Both the position numbers and the translations under genes were made by a program. Source: a virus. Taken from it: a stretch of DNA of 20,612 nucleotides. Positions 14,361 to 18,569 of the stretch are shown here, in pieces. Location: the IMG/VR virus record IMGVR_UViG_3300050821_020018, positions 1 to 20,612 of that record. One strand, written 5' to 3'. Positions within the stretch are counted from its first letter, which is position 1. Every line of letters starts with the position of its first letter. Under the pieces are notes generated by a model. The model was not told where the DNA came from. It worked only from the letters and a program-made list of their open reading frames with translations, and ran no database searches.

Positions 14361-14612
14361 ATGTTAAAGATTGTAATAATGTTCCTATTCCTTTCCTGCT
14401 ATGGCATGGATAATGATAAAGTTACAAGAACCCTCGCTCTAGCAAAAATAGATGCTGTATCAGCAATATTTGTTAAAGACTGTGAAGATATGCATCAACC
14501 CTTACCTTATACCCTTATTGTAATTAAAAAACATTATTTGAGTATTTATGAATCAAAAAAGAACTATTGGGGATATCTCCCAAGAACTCCTCCAGAAGAA
14601 TCCGGAAAGTAG
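14361..14612 (+). CDS. Small exported protein
   Basis: ATG at 14361, with AGGAG seven bases upstream, is preferred over TTG at 14355. The product (83 residues) begins MLKIVIMFLFLSCYGMDNDK, a short signal peptide with a Cys after FLS, so lipoprotein processing is possible but the lipobox is poor. The mature part is mixed helix with a conserved-looking YTLIVIKKHYLSIYESKK. Its end overlaps the start of the next gene by 65 bases. The function is unknown. Confidence 0.55.
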   Translation: MLKIVIMFLFLSCYGMDNDKVTRTLALAKIDAVSAIFVKDCEDMHQPLPYTLIVIKKHYLSIYESKKNYWGYLPRTPPEESGK

Positions 14613-15030
14613 AGATCCTATAGAGCTGCAACGTGAGATGCAAAAAGATTACATGAATCATCTCATTAATTGCGCGGAAGAGCATAGAAAAATATTCCCT
14701 GGAACCTTCTATATTCTCGTCCTTACTAAGAATGAACGCCTTATGCCTAATGTATTCAGGAATTACTTCTATGGAAGGCAATCCTGTCCTACTCCTGATT
14801 ACGATCAATCAGTATTTGTTTACAATCATGAGTTAGAACGCATAGAATACTTATGGACTATACCATCTAAAGATACCTGCATTCACTTTAAGAATAATAT
14901 TCTACAAATTGCAGAATCTGAGCGTGGCCTACTCAAGTTTATTCTTGAATTTTCAGATGGGTCTTTATTTAAATTGGCTAAGAAACTCAATGGGGAACAG
15001 GAAAATTCTCCTGAATTAGAAAGGAAATAA
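14548..15030 (+). CDS. Late protein of unknown function before scaffold
   Basis: The 160-residue protein has a helical, polar N-terminus, then a compact domain (GTFYILVLTKNERLMPNVFR, DQSVFVYNHELERIEYLWTI, CIHFKNNILQIAESERGLLK). The strong aromatic/Pro pattern (PDYDQSVFVYN) looks like a conserved structural phage protein. The 65-base overlap with the upstream gene is long. An internal ATG at residue 31 (14638, just after CGTGAG) is an alternative start. Its stop is coupled to the scaffold ATG (TAATG). It probably belongs to head assembly because of its place next to the scaffold. Confidence 0.6.
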   Translation: MNQKRTIGDISQELLQKNPESRDPIELQREMQKDYMNHLINCAEEHRKIFPGTFYILVLTKNERLMPNVFRNYFYGRQSCPTPDYDQSVFVYNHELERIEYLWTIPSKDTCIHFKNNILQIAESERGLLKFILEFSDGSLFKLAKKLNGEQENSPELERK

Positions 15031-15953
15031 TGTCAGAATTCGCAACCATTTTTGATGCTGTTAAAAATATAGATGATGCTCAAGCTCGAGCTGAAGCAAC
15101 GAAGGTAACCGGTGCTACGGATGCAGAAAAGATCTATAAGAAACCATTATCTAACAAACAAGCAACCGCTGATATAGCCCAAATAAAAGAAGAACCAGAA
15201 CTTCCCAGTCAAGAAGAGACTGAAGTCGTCGACGAAATGTCGACAACTGAAACAGAAGAATCAAATGTCGACAAAGTGGAGACGGTTGAACAATCTCCCG
15301 AAGAAATAACAAGAGCTGAAGTTCGTCAACGCATTAAAACTGGTATGAAAGCCAATGAAATAGAAAATATGCGTAACCTTCGTGAGAAAGCTGAGCGTGC
15401 TGAACGTGAACGTGATGAACTAAAACGAGCTCTCCAAGAAGCACAAAGTAGAACTCCTGAAGAAGAAATAACCCTCGCTCCTGATGATCTTGCTGAAGGC
15501 AAGCACCTCACAAAAGTTCAACAAAAGATTCGTAACTTAGAGAATAAACTGCAAGAATATGAACAAAGATCCCATTTAAACATTGCTGAAGCACGTATTA
15601 AGGCAAAGCATCCTGACTTTGATTCCGTTGTTTCTCGTGAGAATATAGAGGTCTTATCAGCTATGTATCCTGAGTTAGCACAAACCTTGATGCATTCTCA
15701 AGATATTTATACACAAGGCGTATCGGCCTATACTCTTATTAAGAAGCTTGGTATACATAAAGATCAATCTTACGAGGCTGAAAAACAATTAGCACATAAG
15801 AATTCCTTGAAGCCTAAATCATTGGCAAGCCTCTCCCCTCAACAAGGAGAAAGTCCTCTTTCACATGCCAATGCTTTTGCTGGTGGATTAACTGAAGACT
15901 TAAAGAAACAGTTATATAAAGAGATGGTAGATGCTTCTAAAAGAAATGGTTAA
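15030..15953 (+). CDS. Probable scaffolding protein
   Basis: The 307-residue protein has an acidic, disordered N-terminal half, then a strong coiled coil at about 108-180 (NLREKAERAERERDELKRAL), then a helical part (AEARIKAKHPDFDSVVSREN) and a basic C-terminus. Internal scaffolds of P22/N4-type phages have this acidic/coiled layout and precede the major capsid gene. They fill the procapsid and are released or cleaved at maturation. Here the capsid gene is displaced 2.6 kb downstream by an antisense block. Three GTCGAC sites occur within about 50 bases of the acidic region (15227-15273). Confidence 0.7.
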   Translation: MSEFATIFDAVKNIDDAQARAEATKVTGATDAEKIYKKPLSNKQATADIAQIKEEPELPSQEETEVVDEMSTTETEESNVDKVETVEQSPEEITRAEVRQRIKTGMKANEIENMRNLREKAERAERERDELKRALQEAQSRTPEEEITLAPDDLAEGKHLTKVQQKIRNLENKLQEYEQRSHLNIAEARIKAKHPDFDSVVSRENIEVLSAMYPELAQTLMHSQDIYTQGVSAYTLIKKLGIHKDQSYEAEKQLAHKNSLKPKSLASLSPQQGESPLSHANAFAGGLTEDLKKQLYKEMVDASKRNG

Positions 15954-15967
15954 AACACATCTCCGGA

Positions 15968-15993
15968 CCCATGCTGGACCTCTCTGGCATGGG
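15968..15993 (+). promoter_or_regulatory. 7-bp hairpin after scaffold gene
   Basis: CCCATGC (15968-15974) pairs with GCATGGG (15987-15993) around a 12-base loop. No T-run follows. It may be a processing or stability element, or an operator over the adjacent promoter candidate. Confidence 0.35.
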
Positions 15994-16004
15994 GATGCTA
16001 TACT
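15975..16004 (+). promoter_or_regulatory. Candidate extended -10 promoter
   Basis: TGCTATACT (-10 TATACT at 15999-16004 with an upstream TG) has a weak TGGACC at 15975-15980, 18 bases upstream. It would drive the secreted protein gene at 16049. Confidence 0.35.
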
Positions 16005-16048
16005 GGCACCGATATATATCTAACCCCCTACCACAAGAAGGAGTCTCC

Positions 16049-16396
16049 ATGAAAAAATTACTGTTATTATCGCTGCTGCTTTGCTGCTCACAAGCCAAGC
16101 CCATCACCTCTGTTGCTGAACAGAAATCTATGATAAATTTCCTGGCAATTCATGCCCTTTCAGCCACAGCAGGTTATATAGGCCTCAATTTAATTGCACG
16201 AGGCCTATTTCTTGCTCTTAACATTCCCTATCCCTTTGATAAAAATATCGTTATCTCATGCAAACAAGATGAAGATGCCGAATATGTTGCTCTTAATAGA
16301 CAAAAAGGTGGTCTTGTATCAGTTTTTGGAGCAGTTATGCTCGCAGCGGGAATTTTTGGTATAAAATATTCTTTTGAGAATGCTCTGAGAACGTAA
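16049..16396 (+). CDS. Exported small membrane protein
   Basis: The ATG at 16049 has AAGGAG upstream and gives a textbook signal peptide (MKKLLLLSLLLCCSQAKP), so the longer frame from 15971 is rejected. The product has 115 residues with two further hydrophobic segments (ALSATAGYIGLNLIARGLF and GLVSVFGAVMLAAGIFGIKY) separated by an acidic loop containing one Cys. It is probably an envelope protein. It stands alone between a promoter candidate and a strong terminator. It resembles the 13478 protein in style but not clearly in sequence. Confidence 0.65.
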   Translation: MKKLLLLSLLLCCSQAKPITSVAEQKSMINFLAIHALSATAGYIGLNLIARGLFLALNIPYPFDKNIVISCKQDEDAEYVALNRQKGGLVSVFGAVMLAAGIFGIKYSFENALRT

Positions 16397-16440
16397 GAAT
16401 CTGATAATGTCTCTTGTTGCGAAGCTTGGGTTTTGTAACA

Positions 16441-16474
16441 AAAAAAAGGCTCCTTTTAACGGGAGCCTTTTTTT
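16441..16474. terminator. Bidirectional intrinsic terminator
   Basis: GGCTCC (16448-16453) and GGAGCC (16462-16467) form the stem, with A7 before and T7 after. It lies between the rightward gene ending at 16396 and the leftward gene ending at 16514, so it can serve both. Confidence 0.85.
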
Positions 16475-16513
16475 GTTGTCCAAAATCCGGTTAGGAAAAA
16501 GGATATGATGTTT

Positions 16514-16666
16514 TTAATCTCTACCGGTAGTAATGTAATCGGTGCTACTAATAGAGCTCGTATCAACAGAAGATGAACTATCACTGTCGCTTGTTGTTGT
16601 TGTTTCCATAGAGAACACTTGAAGAGATAAAACTAAAGCTGGTATTAATAATGTATATTTGAACAT
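16514..16666 (-). CDS. 50-residue secreted Ser/Thr-rich peptide
   Basis: ATG at 16666 follows AAAGGAAG. The peptide begins with a signal sequence (MFKYTLLIPALVLSLQVFSM). It continues as a low-complexity Thr/Ser/Asp tail (TTTTSDSDSSSSVDTSSISS). After cleavage the mature part would be about 30 residues, acidic and disordered. It is the last gene of the leftward block and ends next to the bidirectional terminator. No family is recognised. Confidence 0.6.
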   Translation of the reverse strand: MFKYTLLIPALVLSLQVFSMETTTTSDSDSSSSVDTSSISSTDYITTGRD

Positions 16667-16718
16667 AGTTCTTCCTTTGGATTAGATTAGTACTACAGAT
16701 TCTAATTATTAAGTTATT

Positions 16719-16952
16719 TCATTTCGATGGTTTGGTCAAGGAATCTTCTGGAAGAGGCGGAAGTGTTAAATAATAATCAAATTTATCTTGATTATGCCAG
16801 CCATCAGAATCATGAGGAGCTTCAACATAATAATCTTTCCCATTAACGGGATCATAATAAGTTATAAAAAGGTCTTTACCAATTAATACTAGGAATCTTT
16901 CTTTTTCTTCTTTATTTAGTTTAGTTTTAGGCGTTACCTTTATCCATTCCAT
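16719..16952 (-). CDS. DUF551-like small protein (divergent)
   Basis: The 77-residue protein starts MEWIKVTPKTKLNKEE and ends with a 'YYLTLPPLPED' segment. DUF551 proteins begin 'WI.V.D.LP' and end 'HWMPLPEPP', so this looks like a divergent member and a paralogue of the protein at 17200-17433. Start is from AGGA a few bases upstream, immediately after the small exported gene. The function of DUF551 is unknown; it is common in phages and prophages. Confidence 0.55.
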   Translation of the reverse strand: MEWIKVTPKTKLNKEEKERFLVLIGKDLFITYYDPVNGKDYYVEAPHDSDGWHNQDKFDYYLTLPPLPEDSLTKPSK

Positions 16953-16962
16953 GCTAATCCTA

Positions 16963-17166
16963 TTATTTATATTTTTCTATCATAGCTGCTAATGCAATCG
17001 CATTGGCTGAGGGAATAACCTGTGTTGAAACAATGGGAATGGGTCTTATGGTTTGATCAAGACGCCATACTCTCTGTGTTCTTATTGTTTTTTTAGAGTA
17101 GACGCGTTGTGGTTGCATCGCTTGTGCTGTTACGGGAATAAGAAGAAATAAGAAATATTTAATCAT
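16963..17166 (-). CDS. Small exported protein
   Basis: The 67-residue product has a signal peptide (MIKYFLFLLIPVTAQAM) with a good A-x-A cleavage site. A basic mature part follows (RVYSKKTIRTQRVWRLDQTI) and a short helix at the end. AAGGA lies 8 bases before ATG. It sits between the two DUF551-like genes in the leftward block. The function is unknown. Confidence 0.6.
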   Translation of the reverse strand: MIKYFLFLLIPVTAQAMQPQRVYSKKTIRTQRVWRLDQTIRPIPIVSTQVIPSANAIALAAMIEKYK

Positions 17167-17199
17167 AGTGTTCCTTTTTATGGTTTGCCTTTGGTTGGA

Positions 17200-17433
17200 T
17201 CAAGGATATTCTGGCAATGGCATCCAATGCGTAAACTCTTTAATGAATCGATAGTTATTTCTATTGAGAGTATTATCTTTGATTACAAAAAAAGTATCCT
17301 TACTTATATGGTTACAATTGCAATAAGAGATTATATGTATGCCTTTATAGTAACCACCCATATCAACCGATCTATATGCCAAAACCTCGACATTAGGTTC
17401 AGGTAATCTATCTTTTACGCTTATCCATTCCAT
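17200..17433 (-). CDS. DUF551 family protein
   Basis: The 77-residue protein matches the DUF551 pattern well: MEWISVKDRLPEPNVEVLAY at the start and FTHWMPLPEYP at the end, with a Cys/His-containing middle (ISYCNCNHISK). Its ATG overlaps the TAA of the upstream coiled-coil gene by one base. DUF551 proteins are small, phage-associated and of unknown function. The second, divergent copy at 16719-16952 suggests duplication within this block. Confidence 0.8.
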   Translation of the reverse strand: MEWISVKDRLPEPNVEVLAYRSVDMGGYYKGIHIISYCNCNHISKDTFFVIKDNTLNRNNYRFIKEFTHWMPLPEYP

Positions 17434-17615
17434 TATGTTTTACTCAACTTTTCTAAAACAGGTTCAAGTTTATCCATAATCATATGATTCTCTAAGATAG
17501 CAATTCTTTTATGGAGAGTATCAATTTCTTTCTTAAGAGTTTCAACTTCATCATCAAGGCGATGCATATTACCGTTGAGGCTCATTATGTCTGGTATTAG
17601 GGATTGGGGATTCAT
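17433..17615 (-). CDS. Short coiled-coil protein
   Basis: The 60-residue protein is almost entirely one coiled coil (LDDEVETLKKEIDTLHKRIA then ILENHMIMDKLEPVLEKL). AAAGGA precedes ATG. It overlaps the upstream exported-peptide ORF and is coupled to the DUF551 gene downstream. It probably oligomerises. No function is evident. Confidence 0.6.
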   Translation of the reverse strand: MNPQSLIPDIMSLNGNMHRLDDEVETLKKEIDTLHKRIAILENHMIMDKLEPVLEKLSKT

Positions 17616-17700
17616 ATTTTATTTCCTTTTCATAATAATAGGCTTGCGAGAAGCATATAAGAGTTGCGGTAAGGAATGCTTTTATGAGGAATGTTTCCAT
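17569..17700 (-). CDS. 43-residue exported peptide
   Basis: ATG at 17700 follows AGGA by 6 bases. The frame encodes a signal-like start (METFLIKAFLTATLICFSQA) and a short polar mature part beginning YYYEKEIKYE. It overlaps the coiled-coil gene by 47 bases in another frame. The signal peptide and spacing support it; the short length limits certainty. Confidence 0.5.
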   Translation of the reverse strand: METFLIKAFLTATLICFSQAYYYEKEIKYESPIPNTRHNEPQR

Positions 17701-17707
17701 TATTTTC

Positions 17708-18373
17708 CTATTTCTTTAAATTCCAAACCACCGGTCTTTTTCTTCTGTTATTGGAATTTTCTTTGGGAGTAACCCATCTACAATTACCAGGTTCATAATT
17801 ACCATTATTATCTATTCTATCTATTTGGTAACCCTTTGGCTTCTCGCCCATATCCTCAAAGAAACTCTTAAAGGTAAGCCATCGTTCACATATTTTTATA
17901 CCACGACCACCATATGATTTATAGTTATGATTATCTTCGTCAAGACAGCGAGCTTTCATCGTCTGCCATGTATAATATGTTGGAGTGCCTTCCATACCAT
18001 GTATTTTTACATTACATACTTGGCATGATTTAGGCCTTCTTATTTTCATTCTAGAAGTAGACATAGTCAGTTCTTTGCCACATTCACATTTGCATATGAT
18101 GGTTCTTTGTTGTGCTTTGGTGGGAATTCCTTCACTAATAACGGTCCATTTACCGAATTTTTTACCTATGTATTCTTTTGGGTCTATATATAAGTCTTTA
18201 TCTCTACATTCTCTACATCTAGTAGATCGACCATGTTTTAAATCGGTCGCCCGTACAGGTTTAACGGCGCCACATTCACATTCACATTCATAATATTTGA
18301 ATACTGTTGCTCTATTTTGTTCTATATATACTTGCTCCAAAACAGTCCAACTCCCATATTTTTGTCCTACCAT
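17708..18373 (-). CDS. HNH-type endonuclease with two zinc-ribbon repeats
   Basis: The 221-residue protein has two N-terminal repeats, residues 1-57 and 68-120. Each starts with a 'G..YG.WTV' strand and carries C-x-C-x-C then a C-x2-C (C30/C32/C34 with C53/C56; C94/C96/C98 with C117/C120), probable zinc-binding DNA-recognition modules. The nuclease part (126-211) shows YYTWQTMKARCLDEDNHNYK, YGGRGIKICERWLTF, YQIDRIDNNGNYEPGNCRW and ENSNNRR, the His-Me-finger phage endonuclease pattern. AAGGA precedes ATG. It lies antisense and directly upstream of the intron-split capsid gene, so it may be a mobile gene that spreads this locus. It is not inside a recognisable intron. Confidence 0.8.
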   Translation of the reverse strand: MVGQKYGSWTVLEQVYIEQNRATVFKYYECECECGAVKPVRATDLKHGRSTRCRECRDKDLYIDPKEYIGKKFGKWTVISEGIPTKAQQRTIICKCECGKELTMSTSRMKIRRPKSCQVCNVKIHGMEGTPTYYTWQTMKARCLDEDNHNYKSYGGRGIKICERWLTFKSFFEDMGEKPKGYQIDRIDNNGNYEPGNCRWVTPKENSNNRRKRPVVWNLKK

Positions 18374-18569
18374 TGCATTTCCTTGTTGTTATGGGTTATT
18401 ATATTTGTGCGTAAGAAGAGTCGCTCCTTCACTTTGAAATTCGGCGTAGCAGATCTCGCCAATCTAAAGACGTACTGCATTGCTAGTATAGGATCAACTA
18501 TATTACATGTAGAATGGATTCTCGTCAAATGCCTGTAGAATTCAATCTTTTTACAGAAAGAGTTGACAA
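18374..18569. other. Divergent intergenic region before capsid gene
   Basis: The 196 bases separate the leftward endonuclease from the rightward capsid gene. A TATAAT on the - strand (around 18395) may serve the endonuclease, but its -35 is poor. No convincing capsid promoter could be fixed. AGAAAGAG before 18570 is the likely capsid ribosome-binding site. Confidence 0.35.

Noticed and set aside
15227-15273. Three GTCGAC sites close together in the scaffold gene
   Set aside because: They are probably a by-product of Val-Asp codons in an acidic repeat; spacing is irregular and no dyad-based function is apparent.
15971-16048. Longer N-terminus for the exported protein at 16049
   Set aside because: The extra residues would bury the signal peptide, and the strong AAGGAG supports the later ATG.
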